DNA from: Pseudomonadota bacterium
GTDB lineage: Bacteria > Pseudomonadota > Alphaproteobacteria > SP197
DNA: 64,000 nt
Assembly: GCA_039028155.1 (NCBI GenBank)
Contig: JBCCIS010000028.1
Coordinates: 1 to 64,000, forward strand
Direction: 5' to 3'
The notes under the pieces: model-generated
What the model was told of the DNA's origin: nothing
Database searches by the model: none
Seen by the model: only the letters and a program-made list of their open reading frames with translations
Shown: positions 10,639 through 19,382 of the stretch, one piece after another
Numbering within the stretch: position 1 is the first letter of the stretch
Layout of the letters: each line of letters starts with the position of its first letter
Position numbers and translations under genes: made by a program

Positions 10639-11604
10639 ATGACCAAGATCGCCCTTGTCGAGCGGCCGGCGGCGGAAACGCAACGGCCGCGCCATCCGGA
10701 AAAGGCCTGGAAACCGGCCAAGCCGGTGTCGCGCAAGCCGCCGTGGATCCGGGTCAAGGCACCGACATCGCCGGCCTTCAACGAGACCCGCAAGCTGATC
10801 CGCGAGAACGGTCTGACGACCGTGTGCGAGGAGGCCGCGTGCCCCAACATCGGCGAGTGCTGGGCCAACCAGCACGCGACCGTGATGATCCTGGGTGGCA
10901 CCTGCACGCGCGCCTGCGCCTTCTGCAACGTGGCAACGGGTAAGCCGCTGGCGGTCGATCACGAAGAGCCGGCGAAACTGGCGCGCGCGGTCCAGGGGCT
11001 CGGCCTGAAGCATGTCGTCATTACCTCGGTCGACCGCGACGACCTGGCCGATGGCGGCGCCGATCAATTTGTCCAGTGCATCCTGGCGCTGCGCGATGCG
11101 ACACCGGATACGACCATCGAGATCCTGACGCCCGACTTCCTGCGCAAGGAGGGCGCCATCGAGGCGGTGGTGGCGGCCAGGCCCGATGTCTACAACCACA
11201 ATCTGGAGACCGTGCCGCGGCTCTATCACAGCGTGCGGCCTGGCTCGCGCTACTTTGCCTCGCTGAACCTCTTGTGGCGGGTGAAGCTGAATGATCCGAC
11301 GATCTTCACCAAGTCCGGCCTGATGGTCGGGCTCGGCGAAAGCCGCGATGAGGTTCAGCAAGTCATGGACGATCTGCGCGAGGCCGATGTCGACTTTCTT
11401 ACCATCGGCCAATACCTGCAGCCGACGCCCCATCACCACGCCGTCGACCGCTTCTGGACGCCCGAAGAGTTCGCCGAGCTCGAGAAGATCGCCTATGCCA
11501 AGGGCTTTCTTATGGTGTCGGCGAGCCCGCTGACCCGCTCGTCCTATCACGCCGACGCGGACTTCGCGCAGATGCGCGAGAACCGTTTGAAGGCGCTTGG
11601 CTAA
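10639..11604 (+). CDS. lipA: Lipoyl synthase
   Basis: Radical-SAM enzyme inserting two sulfurs into octanoylated E2 and GcvH. The auxiliary cluster cysteines Cys63, Cys68 and Cys74 (CX4CX5C in [12 protein letters not shown]) and the radical-SAM cysteines Cys89, Cys93 and Cys96 (CTRACAFC) are intact. The C-terminal RSSYHAD supplies the usual cluster-ligating serine. The 321 residues match the family. Its place after pdhABC-lpdA ties cofactor synthesis to the complex that uses it. The stop overlaps the next start as TAATG. Confidence 0.97.
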   Translation: MTKIALVERPAAETQRPRHPEKAWKPAKPVSRKPPWIRVKAPTSPAFNETRKLIRENGLTTVCEEAACPNIGECWANQHATVMILGGTCTRACAFCNVATGKPLAVDHEEPAKLARAVQGLGLKHVVITSVDRDDLADGGADQFVQCILALRDATPDTTIEILTPDFLRKEGAIEAVVAARPDVYNHNLETVPRLYHSVRPGSRYFASLNLLWRVKLNDPTIFTKSGLMVGLGESRDEVQQVMDDLREADVDFLTIGQYLQPTPHHHAVDRFWTPEEFAELEKIAYAKGFLMVSASPLTRSSYHADADFAQMRENRLKALG

Positions 11605-12086
11605 TGCCGACGCACGCCGAACAGCGACCGCTGCCCTATACGCCGGAGCAGATGTTTGAGCTGGTTGGCGCTGTCGAACGTTACCCTGAATTCCTGCCCT
11701 GGTGTACGGCGACGCGCATCAAGCGGCGTCAGGACAATATCCTGTGGGCCGATCTTGCTGTCGGCTTCAAGGTGTTCCGGGAGACCTTCACGTCCAAGGT
11801 GACGCTGGACCGCCCAGACCGTATCGATGTCGAGTATCTGGACGGGCCGTTTCGGTATCTGAACAATCACTGGAAGTTCCTGCGCCAGCCCGACAACTCG
11901 ACCGTGGTCGATTTCTATGTCGACTTCGAGTTCCGCTCGCGGATTCTGCAGAAGGCAATCGGCGTGCTGTTCGAGGAGGCTGTCAGGCGCATGGTTGCGG
12001 CCTTCGAGAGCCGTGCGCGGCAGCTCTATGGCACCGATGTGGCTTCGGCACAGCCGGCTGAAACGCTGCCATCCAGTTCGCGTTGA
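11604..12086 (+). CDS. COQ10/RatA-family START-domain protein
   Basis: Polyketide-cyclase/START-like fold of about 150 residues. The opening PYTPEQMFELVGAVERYPEFLPWCTATR is diagnostic for the COQ10/RatA family, and the DGPFRYLNNHW segment follows. Family members bind ubiquinone or, as RatA, were reported to act on ribosome association. In alphaproteobacteria the conserved lipA-linked copy is generally viewed as the coenzyme Q-binding type. It starts in the lipA stop (TAATG), so translation is probably coupled. Confidence 0.88.
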   Translation: MPTHAEQRPLPYTPEQMFELVGAVERYPEFLPWCTATRIKRRQDNILWADLAVGFKVFRETFTSKVTLDRPDRIDVEYLDGPFRYLNNHWKFLRQPDNSTVVDFYVDFEFRSRILQKAIGVLFEEAVRRMVAAFESRARQLYGTDVASAQPAETLPSSSR

Positions 12087-12088
12087 TC

Positions 12089-12691
12089 ATGGTGTCGGGA
12101 GTGCCAAAACGAACTGTCGATGTGCCGGCCTATGCGGGCGCGTGGATCAATGTCGCGGCGGGCGAGGCCGTGCGCCTGATCGACATCGAGGGTTGTCAGG
12201 TCGGTGATCTCTTCGCAGTGGCGAGCGATGACCACAACGAGTTCCTGAGTCCCTCGGTGACCCGTCTGAACAACGGCAACATCTTCCCTCGGATTGGCGA
12301 GGGGTTCTTCTCCTGCGCCGACCGGCCCATCCTGACCTTTCTGGAGGATACGTCGCCGGGTCAGCACGACATGCTCTACGCCTCCTGCAATGACGCGTGG
12401 TATCAAAGCCGGGGCATGCCCGACCACAAGAACTGCCGCGACAACTACTTCGCGGCGGCGCGCGACGCCGGCATCAATCACTTCATTCAGCCCGACCCCG
12501 TCAACATCTTCCAGAACACGCCGCCGAAACCGGACGGTTCGTTCTTCGTCGGCGTGACGTTGAGCGGTCCGGGTGACTACGTGACAATGCGCGCGGAACT
12601 GGATTGCATCGTTATCGTCACGGCCTGCTCGTCGGACCGCATTCTGGGCGGCAAGTCGACGCCGATGCGCCTTGAGGTCTACGACAGCTAA
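12089..12691 (+). CDS. DUF1989 / urea-carboxylase-associated family protein
   Basis: About 200 residues with the family signature G-x-W-x-N-V-x-x-G near the start (YAGAWINVAAGEAVRLIDIE), QVGDLFAV, SVTRLNNGNIFPRIG and a conserved cysteine/aspartate region (CNDAWY, DHKNCRDNYFAAA). Relatives sit beside urea carboxylase, guanidine or aminomethyltransferase genes, but their reaction is not settled. The ATG at 12089 is preferred; a TTG lies six bases upstream inside the COQ10 stop region. No urea genes are adjacent here. It converges on cinA across no usable gap. Confidence 0.8.
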   Translation: MVSGVPKRTVDVPAYAGAWINVAAGEAVRLIDIEGCQVGDLFAVASDDHNEFLSPSVTRLNNGNIFPRIGEGFFSCADRPILTFLEDTSPGQHDMLYASCNDAWYQSRGMPDHKNCRDNYFAAARDAGINHFIQPDPVNIFQNTPPKPDGSFFVGVTLSGPGDYVTMRAELDCIVIVTACSSDRILGGKSTPMRLEVYDS

Positions 12692-13176
12692 TCTTGCGTC
12701 GCGTCGAGCGCCAATTTGAGCGCCTCGACGACAGAGCGCCGCCGCACTTCCGTGCGGCCGATATCACCGAACTGATGGACCCGATGGGTGAGGCCGCTGT
12801 CGCGCGCGGCAGCCATGTGCACAAGCCCCGCCGGTTTGGCCTGGCTGTCGCTGCCCGGGCCGGCGACGCCGGTGATCGCCAGACTAACGTGATTGGGTGA
12901 GAGCAGGGCGCCCTCGGCCATCGCGCGCGCGACTGGTTCGCTCACGGCGCCGTGCTCCTCGATCATCGCCTCGGGTACGCCGAGCAGGGCCGTCTTGGCG
13001 GCGTAGGAATAGGTCACGAAACCGCGGTCGACCACATCGGAGGAGCCGGCGATGGCGGTGAGCGCGCCAGCGACGAGGCCGCCAGTGCACGACTCCGCGG
13101 TAACGATCATCAGGCGACGTTCTCGGCAGCGTTCCAATGTCTGCCGCGCCATGTCCAGGACTTCCTGATCAAACAT
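12688..13176 (-). CDS. pncC: CinA C-terminal domain protein (nicotinamide-nucleotide amidohydrolase)
   Basis: Stand-alone PncC domain that deamidates nicotinamide mononucleotide in pyridine-nucleotide salvage. The 162 residues contain the hallmark TAESCTGGLVAGALTAIAGSS, FVTYSYAAKTALLGV and ITGVAGPGS. The N-terminal MoCF-like CinA domain is absent, as is usual for the short form. Its start overlaps the end of pgpA by eight bases, so ispDF-pgpA-pncC read as one minus-strand operon. Its 3' end meets the DUF1989 gene with a four-base convergent overlap. Confidence 0.93.
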   Translation of the reverse strand: MFDQEVLDMARQTLERCRERRLMIVTAESCTGGLVAGALTAIAGSSDVVDRGFVTYSYAAKTALLGVPEAMIEEHGAVSEPVARAMAEGALLSPNHVSLAITGVAGPGSDSQAKPAGLVHMAAARDSGLTHRVHQFGDIGRTEVRRRSVVEALKLALDATQD

Positions 13177-13693
13177 AGTTCTGTATCAGAAACGCAACGA
13201 TCCACACCGCGATGGCTGCAAACAGCCCGGCAAGAACATCGTCGAGCATAACTCCCCAGGCGCCGGGGATGCGCCGATCGATCCAGCCTATCGGCCATGG
13301 CTTGATGATGTCGAACAGACGGAAGAAGGCAAAACCCAGAACGAAGAGGAACGGACTAACTCCAGCCGTTGTAAGGGCCAGGAGCTGTCCTGCGACTTCG
13401 TCGACCACGATCGAGGGCTGATCGTCGCTCTCCGTCTCGTCGGTCATGCCACCGATCATGCGGTGACTGGCCCATAACCCGGCGACAAACACCAAAACGG
13501 CGCCGGCGAGTACCAGATAGGTCCCGCCGACGAGGGCAAGCACCAGACCAATCGGCACTGCCGCCATCGATCCCCAGGTCCCCGGTGCCGGGCGGATCAG
13601 TCCGACATGGAACCACGTGGCGACAAGCGTTGAGAGCGCGTTGCGCTCGACGCCGGCCGGTAGGCTGGCGCGGCGGCTCTGTTTTTCGGTCAT
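13169..13693 (-). CDS. pgpA: Phosphatidylglycerophosphatase A
   Basis: Membrane enzyme dephosphorylating phosphatidylglycerol phosphate. The N-terminal ATWFHVGLIRPAPGTWGS matches the family motif GxGxxPxAPGTxGS in position. Several hydrophobic segments follow, with VVDEVAGQLLAL (catalytic acidic motif), FFRLFDIIKPWPIGWID and a closing DDVLAGLFAA. The 174 residues are typical. The ATG overlaps the ispDF stop (ATGA), and cinA follows with an overlap. Confidence 0.95.
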   Translation of the reverse strand: MTEKQSRRASLPAGVERNALSTLVATWFHVGLIRPAPGTWGSMAAVPIGLVLALVGGTYLVLAGAVLVFVAGLWASHRMIGGMTDETESDDQPSIVVDEVAGQLLALTTAGVSPFLFVLGFAFFRLFDIIKPWPIGWIDRRIPGAWGVMLDDVLAGLFAAIAVWIVAFLIQNYV

Positions 13694-14841
13694 GGGGCCG
13701 GCAGATCCATGGTGACGACCGCGCTACCGGCAATGCCTTCGCCGCGTCCGGCAAAACCCAATCCGTCGGTCGATGTTACTTTCACATTGATGCGCGACAG
13801 CGGGGCGTCCAGAAGACTGGCAACCCGTTCGCGCATGACCGGTTGATGACGCGCCAATCGCGGTCGTTCGCAGATCAGCGTGATGTCGGCGTTGATCAGG
13901 CGGGCATCGCGTTCTTTCATCATGGCAACCGCGACGGCAAGCAGGTCGCTTGATGGCCGGCCATGCCACGTGGTGTCGTTCGGCGGGAAATGGGTGCCCA
14001 GATCGCCTGTACCGAGCGCGCCGAAGATCGCGTCGATCAGGACGTGGAGCCCGACATCCGCGTCCGAGTTACCGGCGAGGCCGTGGGTATGGGGCACGTC
14101 GATGCCGCAAAGCGTCACGTGGGCGCCGTCCGTGAAGGCATGAACATCGAACCCCATACCGGTTCGGATCTCGCGCCGTCCAAGCGATGACCGGGCGCGT
14201 TCGAGGTCATCCGGTGTGGTGATCTTTGTGTTGTCCACGGCTCCCTCGATCATGCGTACGGTCATGCCCGCCGCCTCGGCAACCGCCGCATCGTCGGTCA
14301 AAGCCTGCCCTGTGGCTTGGCGGTGCGCCTCAAGAATGGCATCGAAGTGAAATCCCTGGGGGGTCTGGGCGGCCCAAAGGCCGTCACGCGGTTCCGTCGC
14401 AACGACGATGCCGGTCTCGCATCGCTTCAGGGTGTCGGGCACCGCGAGGCCCGGCAACACGGCACGATCGGTCGCCAGAGCGTCGACAACGCGTTGAATG
14501 AGGTTCGCCGATACGAACGGGCGGGCCGCGTCGTGGATCAGGACGTTACCGGGGGCATGGTCGGTCAGCGCCTCAAGGCCGGCGGCGACCGACGCTTGCC
14601 TCGTCGCGCCGCCATCGATGGGCGGACCCAGGTCAAGGCCGTCGACCGCACGGTCATACTGGTCCCGCCACGCGGGATCGATCACGACACGCACACCGTC
14701 AATCGCCGGGTGGTCGTGGAAGGCACCCAGCGTCCAGGAAAGCAGCGGTTTGCCGGCGATGTCGGCGTACTGTTTCGGCAGATCGGATCCCGCCCGTTCG
14801 CCGCGGCCGGCAGCGACAATCAGGGCAACAGTTGACGGCAT
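13690..14841 (-). CDS. ispDF: Bifunctional IspD/IspF of the MEP isoprenoid pathway
   Basis: A 383-residue fusion. The IspD half (about 1-220) makes CDP-methylerythritol and shows LIVAAGRGERAGSDLPKQY, VLIHDAARPFV and the TPQGFHFD region. The IspF half (about 225-383) makes the cyclodiphosphate and shows RTGMGFDVHAF with metal ligands, NSDADVGLHVLIDAIFGAL and HFPPND. This fusion is common in alphaproteobacteria. The frame is open 37 codons further upstream, but family alignment places the start at MPSTVALIVAAG (14841). A divergent promoter must lie in the 101 bases before the next gene. Confidence 0.96.
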   Translation of the reverse strand: MPSTVALIVAAGRGERAGSDLPKQYADIAGKPLLSWTLGAFHDHPAIDGVRVVIDPAWRDQYDRAVDGLDLGPPIDGGATRQASVAAGLEALTDHAPGNVLIHDAARPFVSANLIQRVVDALATDRAVLPGLAVPDTLKRCETGIVVATEPRDGLWAAQTPQGFHFDAILEAHRQATGQALTDDAAVAEAAGMTVRMIEGAVDNTKITTPDDLERARSSLGRREIRTGMGFDVHAFTDGAHVTLCGIDVPHTHGLAGNSDADVGLHVLIDAIFGALGTGDLGTHFPPNDTTWHGRPSSDLLAVAVAMMKERDARLINADITLICERPRLARHQPVMRERVASLLDAPLSRINVKVTSTDGLGFAGRGEGIAGSAVVTMDLPAP

Positions 14842-14942
14842 GGCAGCGCTGTAGCGGTTGCGAAAATCGAGGCAGGCGACTTTAGGCCAAGCGCCGGATG
14901 GCGTCGATGGAAACGCATGCCCGGAACGGTTAGGTTGCCGCC

Positions 14943-15740
14943 ATGACCACATTCACCGTCTACAACCTCGTGGCGCTGGTGTCGCTGCTGTCGGCCGCGC
15001 TGGTGCCGTGGCGTCGCAGTCAGGCGCCTGATACTTGCTTTTGGGCGGCGCTGGGTCTGGCGTTGCTCGTGTGCATGGCCTGGGCCGTCTTCCAGGTCGA
15101 GCCGGCATGGAGCACGGGGTTCGCGACGGCGCTGTGGCTGACGATCGCCGCCACGCTGTTTGCCTTTGTCATTCTGGTTCTGCTGGTCCACGATGCCTGG
15201 CGCTTGGCGCCGCTTCTGTTGCCCTACCTGCTTCTGCTGGGCCTGATTGCAACCTTGTGGAGCCAGACGGCGTCGGCATCGGTGCCGTCGGAGACGCCGT
15301 TCGGCTGGTTCGCCGTCCATGTCGCGGTCTCACTGGCAACCTATGTGCTGGTTACGTTGGCGGCGGTTGCCGGCGCGGCGGTCTTGGTGCAGGAAAGGGC
15401 GCTGAAACGTCGCGCGCCGGGCCGCGTTAGCCGCAGCCTACCGTCCATTGCCGATGCCGAGCGCCTGGAACACCGCCTCTTGATTGCCGCTGAAATCATC
15501 CTGGGCTTGGGGATCGTGACGGGCATGGCGGCCCAGTTCGCGGCCGACGGCAGCCTGATCAACATCGACCATAAGACCACCTTCGCGCTTGCCGCCTTCG
15601 TGGTGCTGGGCGGCCTGCTGATTGCCCAGCGTTTGTGGGGCCTGCGGGGCAGGCGCGCGGCCCGTTACGTGCTGGTCGTCTACCTGTTGCTGACGCTCGC
15701 CTATCCGGGCGTGAAGTTCGTGACCGACGTGATTCTCTAG
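14943..15740 (+). CDS. CcsA/YpjD-family cytochrome c assembly-like membrane protein
   Basis: 265 residues with about eight predicted membrane segments. The C-terminal half has the DHKTTFALAAFVVLGGLL motif followed by RGRRAARYVLVVYLLLTLAY-type helices, as in the inner-membrane CcsA/YpjD/HemX family. Members resemble haem-handling subunits of cytochrome c biogenesis, but the role of this stand-alone branch is unclear. In Proteobacteria YpjD commonly neighbours ffh/CorB-type genes; here it precedes the dusB promoter. It is divergent from ispDF. Confidence 0.75.
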   Translation: MTTFTVYNLVALVSLLSAALVPWRRSQAPDTCFWAALGLALLVCMAWAVFQVEPAWSTGFATALWLTIAATLFAFVILVLLVHDAWRLAPLLLPYLLLLGLIATLWSQTASASVPSETPFGWFAVHVAVSLATYVLVTLAAVAGAAVLVQERALKRRAPGRVSRSLPSIADAERLEHRLLIAAEIILGLGIVTGMAAQFAADGSLINIDHKTTFALAAFVVLGGLLIAQRLWGLRGRRAARYVLVVYLLLTLAYPGVKFVTDVIL

Positions 15741-15776
15741 ATATGTGTGGGCGCCATGGCAGGCGCGTGTATGACA

Positions 15777-15805
15777 TTGCCATACCGTCGGCGGACCGCT
15801 ATAAC
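15777..15805 (+). promoter_or_regulatory. Sigma70-like promoter of the dusB-ntrBC-ntrYX operon
   Basis: TTGCCA (15777-15782) and TATAAC (15800-15805) are spaced by exactly 17 bases, about 40 bases before dusB. This is one of the best promoter matches in the window. Confidence 0.55.
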
Positions 15806-15825
15806 CTGCCCAACTTTTAGGCAGG
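15805..15825 (+). other. Hairpin in the dusB leader
   Basis: CCTGCC and GGCAGG form a six-pair stem around a nine-base loop just after the predicted transcription start. It may stabilise the 5' end or act as an operator overlapping the -10 element. Confidence 0.3.
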
Positions 15826-15844
15826 CGAGCCGCGTGCACGAAAA

Positions 15845-16834
15845 ATGAGCATTCGCATTGGTCCCGTGACGCTGGACAATTCGGTCCTGCTGGCTCCCAT
15901 GTCGGGGGTCACGGACAAGCCGTTTCGCCGTCTGGCCCGCCGCCTGGGCGCGGGGCTCGTGATGTCGGAAATGGTCGTCAGCCACGAGCTGATCACCGGT
16001 TCAAGGGAAGTCCTGCGGCGTATCGACCACGACAGTGACGCAGAAGCGCCGGTTGTCATCCAGCTTGCCGGAAACGATGCCGGCCTGATGGCCGAAGGCG
16101 CCCGTATTGCCGCCGACAAGGGCGCCGACATCGTCGACATCAACATGGGCTGCCCGGCCAAGAAAGTGTGTGGCGGTTTCGCTGGATCCGCGCTCATGAA
16201 AGACCTTAGGAAAGCGACTGATATTATTGAAAGAACTGTAAAATCAGTCGACGTTCCAGTGACACTCAAGATGCGGGCCGGCTGGGACGACAACAACCGC
16301 AACGCGCCGGAACTGGCGCGCGCCGCCGAAGATCTCGGCATCGCCATGGTGACGGTTCACGGTCGCACGCGCTGCCAGTTCTACAAGGGGCGGGCGGACT
16401 GGCGGTTTATCGGCGAGGTGAAGGAAGCCGTCAGCATTCCGGTCGTGGCGAATGGCGACGTCACGGGCTTTGATGAGGCCGAGGCGATCAAGGTGCAGTC
16501 GGGCGCCGACGGCATCATGGTCGGGCGTGCGTGCTACGGCCGGCCCTGGCTGCCTGGCAACCTGGCGGCCTTCATGGCGAGCGGGGAGCGCCGAGCCGAA
16601 CCCAATCTGGATGCTCGCCAGGCGATTGTTTTGGAACACTTCGACGGCATGATCGACCACCATGGACCTGTCTACGGCGTCCGGTGCTTTCGCAAGCACT
16701 TCGCCTGGTATGCCTCGGACCTGCCTGACGGGGCGGTGTGGCGTTCCAAGGTCAACCGGTTGGACGAGGAAGACGCCGTTCGCCAGATCATCGTCGAAGC
16801 CTTCAACTCGGCGCAGGAGCGCCTGGCCGCATGA
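15845..16834 (+). CDS. dusB: tRNA-dihydrouridine synthase B (NifR3)
   Basis: FMN-dependent reduction of uridine in the tRNA D-loop. The 329-residue TIM barrel shows [13 protein letters not shown] at the start, the catalytic Cys in [19 protein letters not shown], the FMN-phosphate ligands in [13 protein letters not shown], and [15 protein letters not shown]. It heads the classical alphaproteobacterial nifR3-ntrB-ntrC order and overlaps ntrB by ATGA. The stretch 16200-16262 is strikingly AT-rich and uses codons rare in the rest of the gene, although the protein reads normally. Confidence 0.95.
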   Translation: MSIRIGPVTLDNSVLLAPMSGVTDKPFRRLARRLGAGLVMSEMVVSHELITGSREVLRRIDHDSDAEAPVVIQLAGNDAGLMAEGARIAADKGADIVDINMGCPAKKVCGGFAGSALMKDLRKATDIIERTVKSVDVPVTLKMRAGWDDNNRNAPELARAAEDLGIAMVTVHGRTRCQFYKGRADWRFIGEVKEAVSIPVVANGDVTGFDEAEAIKVQSGADGIMVGRACYGRPWLPGNLAAFMASGERRAEPNLDARQAIVLEHFDGMIDHHGPVYGVRCFRKHFAWYASDLPDGAVWRSKVNRLDEEDAVRQIIVEAFNSAQERLAA

Positions 16835-17937
16835 ATGTCGTCCAGGCCAGCCTGCCGCGCCAAGCCGAGCAGTCTGTCGGCTATGACGCGCTTCTGGAAC
16901 TGCTACCGGACGCCGTCGTCGCGGTTGATGGCGACGACGTCATCAGGTTCGCCAACAGCGCGGCTGAGCAATTCTTTGGCGTCAGCCGCCGGCACCTCCA
17001 AGGTGCGGCGCTGGTCGGCCTGTTGGACGCGGATGCCCCGGTTCTGCTGATGGCCGCGACAGCGCGTGAGCAACGCGGCATCGTCAGCGAGCGTGAAATG
17101 CAGGTCTCCGCCCGCAATGGTCAGCTGCGCCAGACTTGCGATGTCCAATGCGCAGCCGATCCCGATAACAGTGGCCTTGTGGTTATCACCTTCAGGCCTC
17201 AGCTTCTCTCCGATCAGCTGCGCCGCACCAGTCATACACGCGGCGCCGTACGGTCGGTCGCCGGCCTGGCGGCATCGCTGGCGCATGAGGTCAAGAACCC
17301 GCTTTCCGGTATCCGCGGGGCCGCGCAACTCCTGGAGCGCAATGTCGATGAGGCCGACCGAAGCCTGACGCGCCTGATTGCCGAGGAAGTCGACCGGGTC
17401 TGCGGCCTGCTGGATCGCATGGAGGTGTTTTCCGAGAACCACCCGATGCCGCGTCGCTTGGTCAATCTGCACGAAGTGCTCGATCACGTCGCCCAGCTCG
17501 CGCGCGCCGGGTTTGCCGAGAACTGCACTATCGTCGAGGATTACGATCCGTCGCTGCCGGCGGTCATGGCGAACCGCGACTCCATGATCCAGGTTGTCTT
17601 AAACCTGGTGAAGAATGCCGCTGAAGCTGGCGCCAACACCATCCGGTTGCGCACGGCCTACGACAGAAGCCTGCGCGCGGGCGAGGGTGCGTCGAACGGG
17701 GGCTCCTCCCTGCCGTTCACGCTGAACGTGGAGGATGACGGACCGGGCATCGCAAAGGATGTCGCCGATCATGTATTCGAGCCCTTTGTCACCAATCGGG
17801 TTGACGGTTCCGGCCTTGGATTGGCCCTGGTCGCCAAAATCGTCGACGACCACGGCGGCTTGGTGACCTTTGAAACCGAGCCCGGGAAGACCTGTTTCTC
17901 CATCGCCCTGCCGCTGGCGCCGGTCGAAGAGGCATGA
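16831..17937 (+). CDS. ntrB: Nitrogen-regulation sensor kinase/phosphatase NtrB
   Basis: Cytosolic two-component sensor controlling NtrC under the influence of PII. The 368 residues comprise an N-terminal PAS domain (about 20-125), the dimerisation/phosphoacceptor helix with His152 in [20 protein letters not shown], and a C-terminal HATPase domain with N-box [13 protein letters not shown]1 DDGPGI and G2 GSGLGLALV. The start is placed at the ATG that overlaps the dusB stop as ATGA; the frame extends upstream without family homology. No membrane segment is seen, as expected. ntrC overlaps its end. Confidence 0.95.
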   Translation: MNVVQASLPRQAEQSVGYDALLELLPDAVVAVDGDDVIRFANSAAEQFFGVSRRHLQGAALVGLLDADAPVLLMAATAREQRGIVSEREMQVSARNGQLRQTCDVQCAADPDNSGLVVITFRPQLLSDQLRRTSHTRGAVRSVAGLAASLAHEVKNPLSGIRGAAQLLERNVDEADRSLTRLIAEEVDRVCGLLDRMEVFSENHPMPRRLVNLHEVLDHVAQLARAGFAENCTIVEDYDPSLPAVMANRDSMIQVVLNLVKNAAEAGANTIRLRTAYDRSLRAGEGASNGGSSLPFTLNVEDDGPGIAKDVADHVFEPFVTNRVDGSGLGLALVAKIVDDHGGLVTFETEPGKTCFSIALPLAPVEEA

Positions 17938-19382
17938 TGGACACCGGCAGCACCATTCTTGTGGCCGATGACGACCGCGCCATGCGCGCGGTGCTTGTCC
18001 AGGCGCTCGAACGCGAAGGCCACAACGTGCGTGCCACCGACAAGGCCGAAACCCTGTCGGATTGGGTTGCCGCCGGTGACGGCGATCTCGTGATCACCGA
18101 CGTGGTGATGCCCGACGGCAACGGGCTTGACCTCTTGCCACGCATGCGCCAGCGCCGGCCCGAGCTGCCGGTGATCGTTATGAGCGCCCATGCGACGCTT
18201 CTGACGGCGGTCAAGGCGGCGCGCAGTGGCGCATACGACTACCTGGCCAAACCGTTCGATCTGGACAAGTTGATGACGCTGGTCGGGCGCGCCCTGACCG
18301 CACCTGAACCATCGGATGCTGCCACAGACGACGATGGCGACGCGCCGCTTCTGGTCGGTAACTCGCCGGCCATGCAGGAGATCTATCGGGCGATCGGGCG
18401 CCTGGCGATGACCGACCTGACGGTCACGATCGTCGGCGAGTCAGGGTCGGGCAAGGAGCTGGTGGCCCGCGCGCTCCATGAGTACGGCAACCGGCGCGAT
18501 GGACCCTTTGTCGCCGTCAACGTGGCGGCCATACCGCGCGACCTGATCGAAAGCGAATTGTTCGGTCACGCGCGCGGCGCTTTCACCGGCGCCCATACCC
18601 GCCGTCAGGGCCGTTTTGAGCAGGCACAAGGCGGGACGCTGTTCCTGGACGAGATCGGCGATATGCCGGCCGATGCGCAAACGCGGCTGTTGCGGGTTCT
18701 CCAGGAGGGCGAGTTCAGCGCCGTCGGCAGCCAGACGCCGGTCCACAGCGACGTCCGGGTGATCGCGGCGACCCATCGCGACCTCAGGCAGTTGATCGAT
18801 CAGGGCCGGTTCCGCGAGGACCTCTATTACCGTCTGAACGTCGTGCCGCTGCGGCTGCCGCCGTTGCGTGAGCGTCGCCAGGACATTCCAGTCCTGGCGC
18901 GCCATTTCCTGAAGACGGCGATCGATAACGGCCTGCCGCGCAAGACGTTCGACGAAGACGCCATCGATGCGCTGGTGGCGCATACCTGGCCCGGCAATGT
19001 GCGGGAACTCGAAAACGTCATCCGCCGGCTGGCGGTCCTGGTCGCCGACGACACCATTGGCGCGGCGGACATTCGCGCCCAGTTGGAGGATGCGTCGGCG
19101 CTAAAGCCAGTGGCGGGGTCTAACGGGCTTTCGGAAAGCGTCGAACAACATCTGCAGACTTACTTTGACGCCCATGGCGACGGCTTGCCGATCGCCGGCC
19201 TCTATGATCGCATCCTGCGGGAGGTCGAACGGCCGCTCATCTCCCTGACCCTGGCGGCAACCAACGGCAATCAGCTCCGCGCTGCCGACGTTTTGGGTAT
19301 CAACCGCAACACGTTGCGCAAGAAGATCCGCGATCTCGACATCACGGTGGCGCGCGGTCACGGGGCCCAGGATGGCCGATAG
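17934..19382 (+). CDS. ntrC: Sigma54-dependent nitrogen response regulator NtrC
   Basis: Enhancer-binding activator of nitrogen-assimilation promoters. The 482 residues hold a receiver domain with phosphoacceptor Asp56 in [15 protein letters not shown], an AAA+ domain with Walker A GESGSGKE, the sigma54-contacting GAFTGA loop at 215-220 and Walker [11 protein letters not shown], and a C-terminal Fis-type helix-turn-helix ([19 protein letters not shown]). All catalytic motifs are intact, unlike in NtrX downstream. It overlaps ntrB by four bases and ntrY by 11 bases. Confidence 0.97.
   Translation: MMDTGSTILVADDDRAMRAVLVQALEREGHNVRATDKAETLSDWVAAGDGDLVITDVVMPDGNGLDLLPRMRQRRPELPVIVMSAHATLLTAVKAARSGAYDYLAKPFDLDKLMTLVGRALTAPEPSDAATDDDGDAPLLVGNSPAMQEIYRAIGRLAMTDLTVTIVGESGSGKELVARALHEYGNRRDGPFVAVNVAAIPRDLIESELFGHARGAFTGAHTRRQGRFEQAQGGTLFLDEIGDMPADAQTRLLRVLQEGEFSAVGSQTPVHSDVRVIAATHRDLRQLIDQGRFREDLYYRLNVVPLRLPPLRERRQDIPVLARHFLKTAIDNGLPRKTFDEDAIDALVAHTWPGNVRELENVIRRLAVLVADDTIGAADIRAQLEDASALKPVAGSNGLSESVEQHLQTYFDAHGDGLPIAGLYDRILREVERPLISLTLAATNGNQLRAADVLGINRNTLRKKIRDLDITVARGHGAQDGR

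Noticed and set aside
9958-11550. 530-codon minus-strand open frame across lpdA and lipA
   Set aside because: It lies entirely antisense to two well-conserved genes; its predicted protein is Arg/His/Asp-rich shadow sequence without any domain.
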